Notes under the pieces: model-generated
Databases searched by the model: none
What the model was told of the DNA's origin: nothing
Seen by the model: the letters and a program-made list of their open reading frames with translations, nothing else
Program-made: the position numbers and the translations under genes
NCBI RefSeq assembly: GCF_003072645.1
Contig: NZ_CP028897.1
Location: 4,167,658-4,231,657, forward strand
Source: Dongshaea marina
Lineage (GTDB): Bacteria; Pseudomonadota; Gammaproteobacteria; Enterobacterales; Aeromonadaceae
Reading direction: 5' to 3'
DNA: 64,000 nt
Shown: one piece after another, positions 43,701 through 53,861 of the stretch
How the letters are laid out: every line of letters begins with the position of its first letter
Numbering within the stretch: position 1 is the first letter of the stretch

Positions 43701-45578
43701 ATGAACCTCTCAATCAAGAATAAGCTGATCCTCTCCCTGGCCATTGTGCTTGCGATCGTGTCTGCCATCCAAACCTGGTTGACTGTCAATGAGCTCAAAG
43801 CCACCACATCACAGGAGGTGAGTGCCTCCCTGGATACCCTGTCCAGCTCTGCTGCCGCCGGGATCCAAAAATGGCTCGATGCTCGCAAGCAGATCACGGC
43901 CTCTGCCAAGGATGCCTTCGCCAAAGAGGGTAAGCCCCGAGATTTTCTGAGCCAGTCGATGAACTCGGGTAATTTTGATCTGGTTTATGTTGGGACCTCC
44001 GAGGGGAAGCTGTTTGATAGTAAGCCCACCCCCTGGCCCGATGGCTATGATCCAAGGGCGCGCCCCTGGTATCAGCAGGCACAGAGTGCCGGGAAACTGA
44101 TCGTGACTCCCCCCTATGAAGATGCCAGTACCGGTGAGATGGTGATCACCATTGCCGAGCCCTTCTCTAAGGGAGGGATTTCCGGGGTGTTGGGAGCGGA
44201 TGTTTCTATCGCGGCAGTGATTAAGGATGTTCTGTCGATTCAGAAAAAAGGCACCTATGCCTTTTTGGTGAATAAAGATGGCCTGATTGTGGCGCATCCT
44301 GATAAAAACCTAAATCTCAAGCAGATAACAGAGATGGCTTCCGGGCTCTCTGCCGGTAAAATCAAAGAGCTTTCCTCCATCAAGCAACCCGCCGAGATAG
44401 AGATCGATGATCAGGATAGCTTGCTGAAGATCAAAGAGATCCAGGGCTCAAACTGGTACCTGGGGCTGGTCGTCGACAGCTCAGAGGCTTTTGCCTCGGT
44501 CAGCCAGCTGACCCGGGACTCCATCATTTTTAGCATCATTCAGTTTTTGATCGTACTGGGAATCGCCTCTTTGGTGATCAATAAGCTATTCCGCCCCATT
44601 CATGTGATGTCTGAGGCCCTTGAGGATCTATCCAAGGGTAATGGCGACCTGACCCAACGCCTGAATATTCAAAGCCAGGACGAGGTCGGAACCCTGGCCA
44701 GCCATGTCAATGCGTTTGTCGAAAAGCTACATAAAATGGTTGGGGACATCTCGGACTCTTCGGGGCAACTCGATGAACAGTCCAAGGCCTCTAACGCGGT
44801 TGCAGATAAGACCAGCATGGGACTTTCGACCCAGCAAAATGAGATCTCCCAGATCGCCACCGCGGTCCATGAAATGTCAGCAACCGCCAATGAGGTTGCT
44901 GCCAATGCGGAGCTGACCGCAGATGCCGCCCGCAACTCAGCCGATAGTTGTGAGCAGGGTAAAGAGGTCATCGTCAGTAACCAGCAATCGATCACCTCCC
45001 TGGCCAGCCAGGTTGAAAGCACCTCTAATATCATTCTTGAACTCGAGCAAAATACCCAGGAGATCAATACCATACTCTCCACCATTCAGGGTATCGCCGA
45101 GCAGACCAACCTCCTGGCACTCAATGCGGCCATTGAGGCGGCGCGCGCCGGTGAGCAGGGCCGAGGGTTTGCGGTGGTTGCCGACGAGGTTCGGGTGCTC
45201 TCTCAGCGGACTCACAGCTCCACCGAAGAGATCCGCTCGATGATCGAAACCCTGCAGAAAAATACCCAGAATGCGGTGCATACCATGAAGGAGGGTCAGG
45301 AGCTGGCTCAGGGAAGTGTCGAAGAAGCAAACAATGCAACCCTGGCTCTGGAACAGATCACCGAGTCCATCAACCAGATCACCGACATGGCAACTCAGAT
45401 CTCCAGTGCCGCCGAAGAGCAGCGCGCGGTCACCGATGAGGTGAGCCGCAACCTGCAAGCAGTTAAGGATGTCTCCGATGCACTCTCGGCAGAGGCGGAA
45501 AACTCCAGCAACCTCTCCCAGGAGCTTAGAAGCATCTCAAGAGAGCTAAATGATCAGGTGGGACAATTCAAAATTTAA
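43701..45578 (+). CDS. Methyl-accepting chemotaxis protein with dCache sensor (second of tandem pair)
   Basis: 625 residues, exactly the length and architecture of its upstream twin. The periplasmic sensor is clearly diverged; the signalling tip region is essentially identical in protein sequence. The dCache pocket contains [10 protein letters not shown] ... PPYEDASTG ... GADVSI, which fits the Y-R-W-Y-Y-D-D amino-acid recognition pattern known from PctA-type receptors (family knowledge recalled, not computed). An amino acid ligand is therefore inferred. It is transcribed separately from its twin. Confidence 0.95.
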   Translation: MNLSIKNKLILSLAIVLAIVSAIQTWLTVNELKATTSQEVSASLDTLSSSAAAGIQKWLDARKQITASAKDAFAKEGKPRDFLSQSMNSGNFDLVYVGTSEGKLFDSKPTPWPDGYDPRARPWYQQAQSAGKLIVTPPYEDASTGEMVITIAEPFSKGGISGVLGADVSIAAVIKDVLSIQKKGTYAFLVNKDGLIVAHPDKNLNLKQITEMASGLSAGKIKELSSIKQPAEIEIDDQDSLLKIKEIQGSNWYLGLVVDSSEAFASVSQLTRDSIIFSIIQFLIVLGIASLVINKLFRPIHVMSEALEDLSKGNGDLTQRLNIQSQDEVGTLASHVNAFVEKLHKMVGDISDSSGQLDEQSKASNAVADKTSMGLSTQQNEISQIATAVHEMSATANEVAANAELTADAARNSADSCEQGKEVIVSNQQSITSLASQVESTSNIILELEQNTQEINTILSTIQGIAEQTNLLALNAAIEAARAGEQGRGFAVVADEVRVLSQRTHSSTEEIRSMIETLQKNTQNAVHTMKEGQELAQGSVEEANNATLALEQITESINQITDMATQISSAAEEQRAVTDEVSRNLQAVKDVSDALSAEAENSSNLSQELRSISRELNDQVGQFKI

Positions 45579-45596
45579 ACATAAGCTTATCAAGTC

Positions 45597-45621
45597 AAGA
45601 GGCTGCCCGGTGTAGCCTCTT
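45597..45621. terminator. Bidirectional terminator between chemoreceptor and epmA
   Basis: Stem AAGAGGCT/AGCCTCTT (45597-45604 with 45614-45621), followed by TT on the plus strand, between convergent genes. Confidence 0.7.
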
Positions 45622-45644
45622 TTCTTTGGGAATGCAGCCGGGAA

Positions 45645-46622
45645 TCAGGCCCGGTTACTATCAAATGCCAGCACCTCGGCTATTGAATCCGCACCCGTTG
45701 CCAGCATGATGAGACGATCGATCCCCACCGCTACTCCAGAGCAATCGGGAAAGCCTGCGTCAAGCGCCTCAATGAAGTGATAATCGATGGGCTTAACCTC
45801 CAGCCCCATGGCCTGACGCTGACGATTATCCGCCTCAAAGCGTGCCAGCTGCTCTTTACCATCGGCTAACTCATGAAAACCGTTGGCAAGCTCCAGCCCC
45901 CTGAAGTAGAGCTCAAAGCGCTCTGCAACCCGTGAGTCTTCGGGGCCAATCTGCGCCAATGCAGCCTGGGATGCAGGAAAGTGATAGATAAACTGTGGTC
46001 TGTGTTGCCCGATATGGGGCTCGACTCCGTAGGCAAACAAAAGCTGGAGTATGGTATCGCGGCACGGTTCACTCTCAAGAAGCTCATCAACCCCTAGCCC
46101 CTTGCCTGCTGCCCTGAGTTCATCCAAAGAGGCTTCCAGGGGGCAAACCTTCAGATAACGGATAAAAGCCTCCTGATAACTCATCCGCTCAGCTTTCTCA
46201 CTACCGGTGACAAGCTGCACCAGTTCACCAAGCTCATCCATTAGCTGGTGCTGATCAAAACCGATGCGATACCACTCCAACATGGTAAATTCGGGATTGT
46301 GGTAACGACCACACTCCTCATTACGAAACGCCTTACCCAGCTGGAAAATGCAGCCACTGCCGGCCGCCAATAAACGCTTCATATGAAATTCCGGGGAGGT
46401 TTGCAGGTAGAGCCTCTTGCCCATCGCGGCACCAGGCCCGACAAACAGGGTTTCGAAAGGGTGCAGATGAACATCGGTAATGCTGGCATGACTCATGGCC
46501 GGAGTTTCAACCTCCAACACCTGGCGCTGCTCAAAAAAGTGGCGGATCTGTCTGATAATACTGCTGCGCTGCCTCAGTGCAGTCAGGGTTGCACTTGGCT
46601 GCCATAGGCTAGGCTGAGTCAT
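45645..46622 (-). CDS. epmA: EF-P--(R)-beta-lysine ligase EpmA
   Basis: Class II LysRS-like enzyme that attaches (R)-beta-lysine to Lys34 of EF-P. It is 325 residues, same as E. coli, with class II motifs ([52 protein letters not shown]) and no anticodon-binding domain. ATG 46622 has GGGAG seven bases upstream. It is divergent from frdA; its partners efp and epmB lie about 6 kb away. Confidence 0.96.
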   Translation of the reverse strand: MTQPSLWQPSATLTALRQRSSIIRQIRHFFEQRQVLEVETPAMSHASITDVHLHPFETLFVGPGAAMGKRLYLQTSPEFHMKRLLAAGSGCIFQLGKAFRNEECGRYHNPEFTMLEWYRIGFDQHQLMDELGELVQLVTGSEKAERMSYQEAFIRYLKVCPLEASLDELRAAGKGLGVDELLESEPCRDTILQLLFAYGVEPHIGQHRPQFIYHFPASQAALAQIGPEDSRVAERFELYFRGLELANGFHELADGKEQLARFEADNRQRQAMGLEVKPIDYHFIEALDAGFPDCSGVAVGIDRLIMLATGADSIAEVLAFDSNRA

Positions 46623-46992
46623 AGTTTTGCTCCCGGATAAAAACCGGCGCATTGTACCGCAAATCAAGGATTGGGTTCAGCCTCAGGGGCTAAATGATTA
46701 TATCTCTCATTCCCTGCCAGCATGGGCTGTCAGGAACCTGCTTACCCTCAAACTTTTAGTGGGTAACTATCGACACCCCTTGGGGAAAAATCATATAGTG
46801 CGCTCACCCGGGGTGGTATAAGGAGCAACAGGCTTTCCCGCTTACTATAAGCCACCCTCTACAACAGGAAAGATCCCTGGTTGCTGAGCAGTTATCATCA
46901 GCTTAATTGCTAAACTGCAATGCTTCGGATCTTCTGATTAGTTTTGCTCTCAACATAACCCACAACAACCTTAAATACTTAGGGAGACGGAA
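46623..46992. other. epmA-frdA divergent intergenic region
   Basis: 370 bases without a convincing gene. It must hold the frd promoter. No clear FNR palindrome (TTGAT-N4-ATCAA) was seen; an ATTGC-N6-GCAAT inverted repeat is at 46906-46921. Confidence 0.4.
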
Positions 46993-48777
46993 GTGGATAT
47001 AGTCAAAACAGATGTGGCAATTGTTGGTGCCGGTGGTGCGGGATTACGCGCCGCCATCGCTGTTGCCGAACAAAACCCAAACCTTGAAATCGCTCTCATC
47101 TCCAAGGTTTACCCGATGCGTAGCCATACGGTGGCGGCAGAGGGAGGCTCTGCAGGTGTTGTCCAGGATAACGACTCTCTCGAGCATCATTTTAATGACA
47201 CAGTATCCGGGGGAGACTGGCTGTGTGATCAGGATGTGGTTGAGTATTTTGTCTCCCACGCAACTGAGGAGATGATCCAGCTTGAGCACTGGGGCTGCCC
47301 CTGGAGCCGTAAGCCGGACGGGCATGTGAATGTACGCCGCTTCGGTGGCATGAAGATCCCCCGCACCTGGTTTGCCGCGGATAAATCCGGCTTCCATATA
47401 CTCCATACCCTGTTTCAAACCAGTATCAAATACCCAAGCATCAAGCGCTATGATGAGCACTTCTGTCTGGACCTCATGGTCAACGAAGGGCAGGTTCAGG
47501 GGGTGCTGGCCTATGATATTCAAAATGGTATTACCCGGCTGATCCAGGCAAAATCAGTGATTATTGCCACGGGAGGGGCCGGCAGGGCCTATAACTTCAA
47601 CACCAATGGCGGCATAGTCACAGGCGATGGTATGGCGCTGGCCTATCGCCACGGTGTTCCGCTGCGCGACATGGAGTTTGTCCAGTACCACCCGACCGGC
47701 CTGCCCGGCAGTGGGATCCTGATGACCGAAGGTTGCCGTGGCGAGGGCGGGATCCTGGTGAATAAAGATGGCTACCGCTATCTGCAGGACTATGGACTGG
47801 GTCCCGAAACGCCGATCGGCAAGCCGGAAAATAAATATATGGAGCTCGGCCCACGGGATCGCCTCTCTCAGGCGTTCTGGCAGGAGCAACAAAAAGGCCG
47901 GGTGATTCAGACCCCGATGGGAGACGCCGTCAACCTTGACTTGCGCCATCTCGGAGCCAAATTCCTGCATGAGCGCCTGCCCTTTATCTGCGAACTCGCC
48001 AAAGAGTATATAGGTGTTGATCCGGTTAAAGAGCCAATCCCTGTTCGCCCTACGGTTCACTACACCATGGGCGGTATCGAAACCGACGGCAAGTGCGCAA
48101 CGAGGATCCGGGGTCTGTATGCGGTGGGCGAGTGTGCCTCTGTCGGTATGCATGGTGCCAACCGCCTGGGATCGAATTCACTGGCTGAGCTGGCGGTGTT
48201 TGGCAAGGTGGCCGGTGAGCAGGCCGCACTCTTTGCGGATGAACAGGGTGACTCCCAAGCTAATCTCGAGCAGCAGGCAAAGCAGCAACTAACCCGCTAT
48301 ACAGAGCTCTTAGAACGTGATGGCACTGAGGATCCGGCTAAGATTCGCCATGAATTAGGTGAAACCATGGAGCAGGGCGTTGGCATCTACCGAACCGAAG
48401 AGCTGATGCAGCAAACCATAGATAAGCTCCAGGAGCTTAAGAGCCGTTACCAAAAGGTCCATGTGAAAGACAGATCCTGCGTCTTCAATACCGACTGGCT
48501 CTATACCATAGAGCTGGGACATCTGCTGGATGTTGCTGACTCCATGGCTCACTCGGCGATCGCCCGCAAGGAGTCACGAGGCTCACACCAGCGCCTTGAT
48601 GGCTATGAAGAGCGCGATGACAACAATTACCTCAAACACACACTGGCGTTTTACCAAGAGGAGGCTGCGCCGGTGCTGGATTACTCGTCCGTAACCATCA
48701 CCAAGTCACAACCAGCAAAGCGGGCCTATGGCGCCGAAGCGGAACAACAGCAACAGGAGGCGACAGATAATGGCTGA
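46993..48777 (+). CDS. frdA: Fumarate reductase flavoprotein subunit FrdA
   Basis: Catalytic subunit of menaquinol:fumarate reductase in anaerobic respiration. It is 594 residues from a GTG start with GGGAGACGGAA upstream. FAD Rossmann motif [12 protein letters not shown], covalent-FAD histidine H45 ([13 protein letters not shown]), and active-site [21 protein letters not shown] are present. It is the first gene of frdABCD and overlaps frdB by eight bases. Confidence 0.98.
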   Translation: MDIVKTDVAIVGAGGAGLRAAIAVAEQNPNLEIALISKVYPMRSHTVAAEGGSAGVVQDNDSLEHHFNDTVSGGDWLCDQDVVEYFVSHATEEMIQLEHWGCPWSRKPDGHVNVRRFGGMKIPRTWFAADKSGFHILHTLFQTSIKYPSIKRYDEHFCLDLMVNEGQVQGVLAYDIQNGITRLIQAKSVIIATGGAGRAYNFNTNGGIVTGDGMALAYRHGVPLRDMEFVQYHPTGLPGSGILMTEGCRGEGGILVNKDGYRYLQDYGLGPETPIGKPENKYMELGPRDRLSQAFWQEQQKGRVIQTPMGDAVNLDLRHLGAKFLHERLPFICELAKEYIGVDPVKEPIPVRPTVHYTMGGIETDGKCATRIRGLYAVGECASVGMHGANRLGSNSLAELAVFGKVAGEQAALFADEQGDSQANLEQQAKQQLTRYTELLERDGTEDPAKIRHELGETMEQGVGIYRTEELMQQTIDKLQELKSRYQKVHVKDRSCVFNTDWLYTIELGHLLDVADSMAHSAIARKESRGSHQRLDGYEERDDNNYLKHTLAFYQEEAAPVLDYSSVTITKSQPAKRAYGAEAEQQQQEATDNG

Positions 48778-49507
48778 GATGATTGAGATTGAGATCCTGC
48801 GCTACCGCCCCGAAGAGGATCAGGAGCCCTGGTGGCAAAGCTATCAGGTACCCTACAGCAAGGAGCTCTCTGTGCTGGGGGCCCTTGGCTATATCAAGGA
48901 TAACCTGGACTCGACCATCAGCTACCGCTGGTCCTGCCGGATGGCGATCTGTGGATCCTGCGGCATGATGGTCAATAATATTCCAAAGCTGAGCTGTAAA
49001 ACCTTCCTGCGCGATTACTACCCGAACAAGATCCGCCTCGAGCCCCTGGCGAACTTCCCCATCGAGCGGGATCTCATTGTGGATATGTCGGACTTTGTGG
49101 CCAAGCTTGAGAAGATCAAACCCTATATTGAGCCCAAAGAGCCACGAACTCTTGAGCAGGGTGAGTATATCCAGACGCCTAAGGAGCTGGCGCAATACAA
49201 GCAGTTCTCTATGTGTATCAACTGCGGCCTGTGTTACGCCGCCTGCCCTCAGTACGCGCTGAATCCTAAGTTTACCGGCCCGGCGGCGCTGGCTCTGCTG
49301 CAACGCTATAACCTGGATAACCGAGATAACGGCAACAAGGATCGGATGAAGGTGCTCAATGAGGATGAGGGAGTCTGGGGTTGTACCTTTGTCGGCTACT
49401 GCTCTGAGGTCTGCCCCAAGGGAGTAGATCCTGCGGCAGCGATCCAGTTGGGCAAGGTTGCCAGCTCGAAAGACTACATGATTGCCATGCTTAAGCCAGA
49501 GGAGTAG
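48770..49507 (+). CDS. frdB: Fumarate reductase iron-sulfur subunit FrdB
   Basis: Electron-transfer subunit, 245 residues. 2Fe-2S ligands [13 protein letters not shown]...C, 4Fe-4[13 protein letters not shown], and 3Fe-4[21 protein letters not shown] 48770 is preceded by AGGAGG within the frdA end. Confidence 0.98.
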   Translation: MAEMIEIEILRYRPEEDQEPWWQSYQVPYSKELSVLGALGYIKDNLDSTISYRWSCRMAICGSCGMMVNNIPKLSCKTFLRDYYPNKIRLEPLANFPIERDLIVDMSDFVAKLEKIKPYIEPKEPRTLEQGEYIQTPKELAQYKQFSMCINCGLCYAACPQYALNPKFTGPAALALLQRYNLDNRDNGNKDRMKVLNEDEGVWGCTFVGYCSEVCPKGVDPAAAIQLGKVASSKDYMIAMLKPEE

Positions 49508-49510
49508 GCC

Positions 49511-49912
49511 ATGAATAATAGCCAAAGCAAGCGCAAACCCTATGTACGCGATGTTAAAAAGGACTGGTGGTTAAAAAATCGCTTTTACAGCTTCTACATG
49601 CTGCGGGAGTTCACTTGTGTGTTTGCCGCTATCTATGTGGTGATCCTGCTGTGGGGGCTGCTGCGCCTGAGTCAGGGACAGGTTGCCTTTGAGGGCTGGC
49701 TCAATGCCCTGCACTCCCCGGTGGCGATCGTGTTCCATATCCTGGCTCTTATAGCCATGCTCTATCATGCCAAGACTTGGTTTGCGCTGGCTCCCAAGGC
49801 GACTCGCCTGTTTAAGGGTGAGGAGCTGTTTCCTGAGAAACCAATCGTCCTCAGCCAGTACATAGCACTGGCGGTGGTGTTTATGGTAGTCCTGGCAATA
49901 TTTATCATTTAG
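49511..49912 (+). CDS. frdC: Fumarate reductase membrane anchor FrdC
   Basis: 133 residues with three membrane segments; N-terminus KRKPYVRDVKKDWWLKNRFYSFYMLREFT is typical of FrdC. It follows frdB by three bases and binds menaquinol together with FrdD. Confidence 0.96.
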   Translation: MNNSQSKRKPYVRDVKKDWWLKNRFYSFYMLREFTCVFAAIYVVILLWGLLRLSQGQVAFEGWLNALHSPVAIVFHILALIAMLYHAKTWFALAPKATRLFKGEELFPEKPIVLSQYIALAVVFMVVLAIFII

Positions 49913-49917
49913 GAGGC

Positions 49918-50277
49918 ATGATGAGACGTTCCGATGAACCTATCTATTGGGGATTATTTGGTGCTGGCGGTGTTGTCTGTGCCATGCTGCTTCCGGCGCT
50001 GATCCTGGTGACCGGGATCCTGATCCCACTTGGAGTTTTAGACCCAGGTAAGATGGATTACGCCCATGTGCATGCTTTTGTCACCAGCTGGTACGGCTTT
50101 ATCATCACCCTGGTGGTGATCATATTCCCTATCTGGCATGCGATGCATCGCATCTACCATGGCCTGCACGATCTAGGAGTCCGTACCACCCGGCTGCACC
50201 ACTACCTGTGCTACGGCTTCGCCTTCTTTGTGTCGGCCGCAACCTTTGTGCTGCTCATCCAGATGTGTGGAAGCTAG
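49918..50277 (+). CDS. frdD: Fumarate reductase membrane anchor FrdD
   Basis: 119 residues, three membrane segments; RRSDEPIYWGLFGAGG and HAMHRIYHGLHDL match FrdD. AGGAGG directly precedes the ATG at 49918 (a second ATG is at 49921). Last gene of the frd operon. Confidence 0.96.
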   Translation: MMRRSDEPIYWGLFGAGGVVCAMLLPALILVTGILIPLGVLDPGKMDYAHVHAFVTSWYGFIITLVVIIFPIWHAMHRIYHGLHDLGVRTTRLHHYLCYGFAFFVSAATFVLLIQMCGS

Positions 50278-50284
50278 TGCACTT

Positions 50285-50300
50285 TCTCCATAAATGGAGA
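50285..50300. other. Perfect inverted repeat after frdD
   Basis: TCTCCAT-AA-ATGGAGA, eight bases after the frdD stop. It could be an mRNA-stabilising hairpin; no T run follows. Confidence 0.4.
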
Positions 50301-50480
50301 TAACGCTTTGATTAATCACAGGCTTTACTCGCTTACTCGCAATGTCATCCTTGACCACTCTGTAGCTGCGTCCTTGCTGCAGAAGGTCAGCTTAGAAAAG
50401 CCTGATATTTTTTTATCGAGCTGAACGAGATGACTCTGATTAATCCGAAAGGGCTCTAACAACTCTTAAAATAGAATCAA

Positions 50481-50505
50481 AAAAGGCGACTTCGAGTCGC
50501 CTTTT
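50481..50505. terminator. Bidirectional terminator between frd operon and wzz-type gene
   Basis: 11-bp stem (50481-50491 with 50495-50505), loop TCG, A run before and T run after, so it can work for both converging transcripts. Confidence 0.9.
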
Positions 50506-50524
50506 TCATACCCGAAGTTTACCC

Positions 50525-51691
50525 CTACTCTTTTCCAGGAGCTGGAGAGGCCAGGAAGTGCTGAATCAGTACGCTCATCACCCCCAGGATCAAGCCTAAC
50601 AACAGAGCTAACACCACGATCAAAGAACGTTTTGGTGCATCACGATACAGTGGCAATTGGGGTTGCTGCTGGTAATCAAATGGAGTGATCTGAATATCTG
50701 AAGCCTGTTTTTGTAACTTAGCAAGTGCAGCAGCTTCGCTCTTGAGTCCTGCAAGCTCAGGAGATAATGCACTTGGATCTTTTATCTGCTGCAATAGAGC
50801 TAGCTTGGCCTGTAGTGCCTTAGTCCCCAGGCTCACCTGCTGAGCCTGATCACCTAGTAAAGCATCTGGGCCAGCATTGGTGTCTGCTGCGGTATTAGCA
50901 TCGGACGGATTGCGAATGCCCGCAGCTTTCGCAATTTTCAATGCCATCAGGGTTTTTTGCTGCTCCTCAGTCAAAGAGGCTTGTAGTTTATTGATAAGCT
51001 GAGTTGTCTGTTGCTCTAACCCTGCATATTGCGCAGCAATGACACTTACCAGCTGCTTTGAAAGCACCTGTGAGCTCTTACTCTGAATAAACTTAATATA
51101 ACCGACTAAGGCCTCATAAGATGTATGATCTGAACTTCCAGGAACTGTCAGCTGGTAAAAATTGCTATCCTTATATGCCGTGGCAACTACTTTGCTTAGA
51201 AATTGATCCATCAAGGCACGCTCAGCCATTTTATCAGAACCATTGCGGGCCTGTTGATTCGCAGCTTGCCAATATTTGTGCTCAGCAAAAAACTCAGATT
51301 TATTATCGTAAGCGCCAAACTGATTGATAAAATTCCTGAAAATACTCTTGGGCTGAAAGATATTCAGATCTTGGGCTACATTTGACCCCATGACCCCCTG
51401 CAACTGCATAAGGGAACTATTGATTTGTACTAACTGACTATAGTTCGGAGCGCTCACCACTGCGGTGGCGCTCCAGCGCTCCGGAGCCAGCAGGGCGTAA
51501 ACCACGCCTATAATCGCAAAAATAACCGCCACTAAAACGATCCGCAGCTTTCGCTTCCACAGCAAGGTAAACAGCTCGCGTAGATCGATCTCATCCTGAG
51601 GCTCGGCTTGTGGCGCTGGGACCGGCACATACACCAGCTGTCTCGATTGATCGAGATAACCATCATCAGAAGGTAAAGTGGGTTTAGTCAT
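50525..51691 (-). CDS. Wzz/FepE-type polysaccharide chain-length determinant
   Basis: Inner-membrane co-polymerase, 388 residues: cytoplasmic Pro-rich N-terminus, Wzz motif and TM1 (DEIDLRELFTLLWKRKLRIVLVAVIFAIIGVVYALLAPERWSATAVV, about 33-80), long periplasmic helical domain, and TM2 near the C-terminus (SLIVVLALLLGLILGVMSVLI) preceded by a Pro-rich stretch (FDYQQQPQLPLYRDAPKR). It controls O-antigen or capsule chain length in known members. No polysaccharide cluster surrounds it, so its polymer is unknown. Confidence 0.88.
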   Translation of the reverse strand: MTKPTLPSDDGYLDQSRQLVYVPVPAPQAEPQDEIDLRELFTLLWKRKLRIVLVAVIFAIIGVVYALLAPERWSATAVVSAPNYSQLVQINSSLMQLQGVMGSNVAQDLNIFQPKSIFRNFINQFGAYDNKSEFFAEHKYWQAANQQARNGSDKMAERALMDQFLSKVVATAYKDSNFYQLTVPGSSDHTSYEALVGYIKFIQSKSSQVLSKQLVSVIAAQYAGLEQQTTQLINKLQASLTEEQQKTLMALKIAKAAGIRNPSDANTAADTNAGPDALLGDQAQQVSLGTKALQAKLALLQQIKDPSALSPELAGLKSEAAALAKLQKQASDIQITPFDYQQQPQLPLYRDAPKRSLIVVLALLLGLILGVMSVLIQHFLASPAPGKE

Positions 51692-51728
51692 AATCGCGAA
51701 TAAAACTCTTGTTAATAATCAAATGAAA

Positions 51729-51750
51729 AAGGGAAGTGAACACTTCCCTT
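51729..51750 (-). terminator. Terminator of efp
   Basis: Stem AAGGGAAGTG/CACTTCCCTT (51729-51738 with 51741-51750), followed on the minus strand by a T run. Confidence 0.85.
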
Positions 51751-51790
51751 CACTGCTAACTTAGTAGCAAACTATCTCTTCGCCACAAAA

Positions 51791-52357
51791 TTATTTGACG
51801 CGAGAGACATACTCACCGGTGCGGGTATCAACCTTGACGACTTCACCAATCTGAATAAACAGCGGGACGCGCACCACGGCGCCGGTGATCAAAGTTGCGG
51901 GCTTACCGCCGGTGCCCTGGGTATCACCCTTGAGACCAGGATCAGTCTCAGTGACTTCCAACTCCACAAAGTTAGGAGGAGTAACGCTGATTGGGTTGCC
52001 ATTCCAGGTGGTGATGGTGCAGGTGTCCTGCTCAACCAGCCACTGCTCTGAGTCACCCACAGCCTTGGCATCGGCTGCGATCTGCTCAAAGGTGTCGTTG
52101 TTCATGAAGTGCCAGAACTCACCATCGTTATACAGATAAGCCAGCTCAATATCCATGACATCGGCACCCTCTACGCTCTCACCGGACTTGAAAGTCTTCT
52201 CGAGAACTTTACCGGAAAGCAGACGGCGGATCTTCACCCGGTTAAATGCCTGACCTTTGCCCGGCTTAACAAATTCATTTTCAATGATTGCACATGGCTC
52301 ATTATCAAGCATAATCTTGAGCCCGGCGCGAAACTCATTGGTACTATAGTTTGGCAT
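51791..52357 (-). CDS. efp: Elongation factor P
   Basis: Relieves ribosome stalling at polyproline. It is 188 residues from ATG 52357 ([21 protein letters not shown]); the modified lysine is K34 in VKPGKGQAF, consistent with EpmA/EpmB in this window. Divergent from epmB. Confidence 0.98.
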   Translation of the reverse strand: MPNYSTNEFRAGLKIMLDNEPCAIIENEFVKPGKGQAFNRVKIRRLLSGKVLEKTFKSGESVEGADVMDIELAYLYNDGEFWHFMNNDTFEQIAADAKAVGDSEQWLVEQDTCTITTWNGNPISVTPPNFVELEVTETDPGLKGDTQGTGGKPATLITGAVVRVPLFIQIGEVVKVDTRTGEYVSRVK

Positions 52358-52412
52358 GGTGTCCCTCGGGATTCCAAAAACACGACAAATGTCGCGAATG
52401 ATAACCTGAAAC

Positions 52413-53405
52413 ATGATTGAATTACACTCGAATTGGCAAAAACAACTCGCTGAGGTGGTAACTTCCCCTGAAGCGCTACTCGAACAACTCAATCTCACTC
52501 CAGAAGAGTGTGGATTTTCTGCGACGGCCCGTCAGAGCTTTGCCCTGCGAGTCCCCCGTCCCTATCTTGACAAAATTGAGAAGGGCAATCCTCGCGATCC
52601 CCTGCTGCTGCAGATCCTCCCTCACCACCAAGAGGAGTTAATAACTCCAGGTTATAGTGCCGATCCTCTTGATGAGCAGGATGCTGTTATCCCGGGGCTG
52701 CTGCACAAATACAAGGGACGGGTTCTCTTGATGTACAAAACAGGTTGTGCGATCAACTGCCGCTACTGTTTTCGTCGCCACTTCCCCTACCGGGAAAATC
52801 ATCTCAACCAGCAACGCCTGCAAGAGGTGATCGGCTATCTCGAGCAACACCAGGATATCCACGAGGTGATCTTATCTGGGGGCGATCCCCTGATGGCGAG
52901 TGATCAGCAACTGAAAAAGCTAATCGAAGCACTGGAGAAAATCCCGCACTTAAGGCGCCTAAGAATCCACTCGCGGCTCCCTGTCACCCTGCCATCACGC
53001 CTTGATGCCTCGTTTGCAAGGCTCTTTGAGGAAAGCTCGCTGCAACATGTGTTGGTGTTTCACATCAATCACCCCAATGAGCTGGATGAGACCTTTGCCA
53101 GGGGCTGTACCCGCCTGCGCCAGGCCGGAGTGACTCTGTTGAACCAGAGCGTGCTGCTCAAAGAGGTGAATGATGATGTTGTCACCCTCAAAAACCTGTC
53201 TGAAAGGCTCTTTGAATGCGGGATCCTTCCCTACTACCTCCACCAGCTGGATAAGGTTCAGGGGGCTGCTCATTTTGAGGTTGGTGATGACAGGGCCCGT
53301 GATTTGATGTGCCAGCTTCTGGGCGAACTTCCCGGATTCCTGCTGCCCCGCCTTGTGCGAGAAAATGGCGGAGAAAGCAGCAAGACCCCCTTGATCTCAA
53401 GTTAG
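52413..53405 (+). CDS. epmB: EF-P beta-lysylation protein EpmB (lysine 2,3-aminomutase-like)
   Basis: Radical SAM, PLP-dependent enzyme that makes (R)-beta-lysine for EF-P. It is 330 residues with radical SAM cysteines [23 protein letters not shown] and the PLP/C-terminal region [21 protein letters not shown]. Divergent from efp with 55 bases between starts, the standard arrangement. Confidence 0.97.
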   Translation: MIELHSNWQKQLAEVVTSPEALLEQLNLTPEECGFSATARQSFALRVPRPYLDKIEKGNPRDPLLLQILPHHQEELITPGYSADPLDEQDAVIPGLLHKYKGRVLLMYKTGCAINCRYCFRRHFPYRENHLNQQRLQEVIGYLEQHQDIHEVILSGGDPLMASDQQLKKLIEALEKIPHLRRLRIHSRLPVTLPSRLDASFARLFEESSLQHVLVFHINHPNELDETFARGCTRLRQAGVTLLNQSVLLKEVNDDVVTLKNLSERLFECGILPYYLHQLDKVQGAAHFEVGDDRARDLMCQLLGELPGFLLPRLVRENGGESSKTPLISS

Positions 53406-53599
53406 AACCTTAAGTCTTTCTTCAAAGCCCCTTCTTACCGCTACTTAGCGGTGACTCAGACTCGTTTTCTCATGGATTGAGATTACGGGCCTCTCCTCCC
53501 CTTAAACCCCTTTACTGATCTGCCCGAGCCATGTTTCATGATCTGTTGCTAATATTTAAGATGCTCTGGTTTCAACGTCACGACCTTGTGCGCAGGGGT

Positions 53600-53800
53600 G
53601 AGATAGCTCACTGAGTCATTGAACGTGAGGTATGGATACCGAGCTGGAATGGGCTATTAGGGATGATACTCGCGGCAGTAGAAATTCCAGGGGTGAGTTG
53701 CTCTTAGAGCAACGTACGCGAAGCATGGAGCTGAGCTGGAAATGAATCTCATGGAAGAGATTCGGACTCACAGCGTGTCGGTGATGATTGAATCAGACAT
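53600..53800 (-). repeat. Intergenic repeat element, copy C
   Basis: Part of the 456-base gene-free stretch between epmB and the FUSC gene. The segment around 53690-53740 (AGGGGTGAGTTGCTC ... AGAGCAACGTACGCGA ... GAGCTGG) matches the reverse complement of copy B near 23280-23340, including the hairpin 53697-53713 (GTTGCTC with GAGCAAC, loop TTA). Part of the module (GAGCTGG, then TATTAGGGATGATA) occurs a second time upstream at 53641-53668. The CTTTTG hairpin of copies A and B is not present. Boundaries are approximate. Confidence 0.5.
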
Positions 53801-53861
53801 CAACAACCGATGTCATACACCATCAGCGCCCTATACAATGGACTAAAAAGGAGTATGATAA

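Noticed and set aside
46623-46992. Search for an FNR site upstream of frdA
   Set aside because: No TTGAT-N4-ATCAA-like sequence was found by eye; a weak site cannot be excluded.
47554-48153. 199-codon open frame opposite frdA
   Set aside because: Shadow of the FrdA active-site region.
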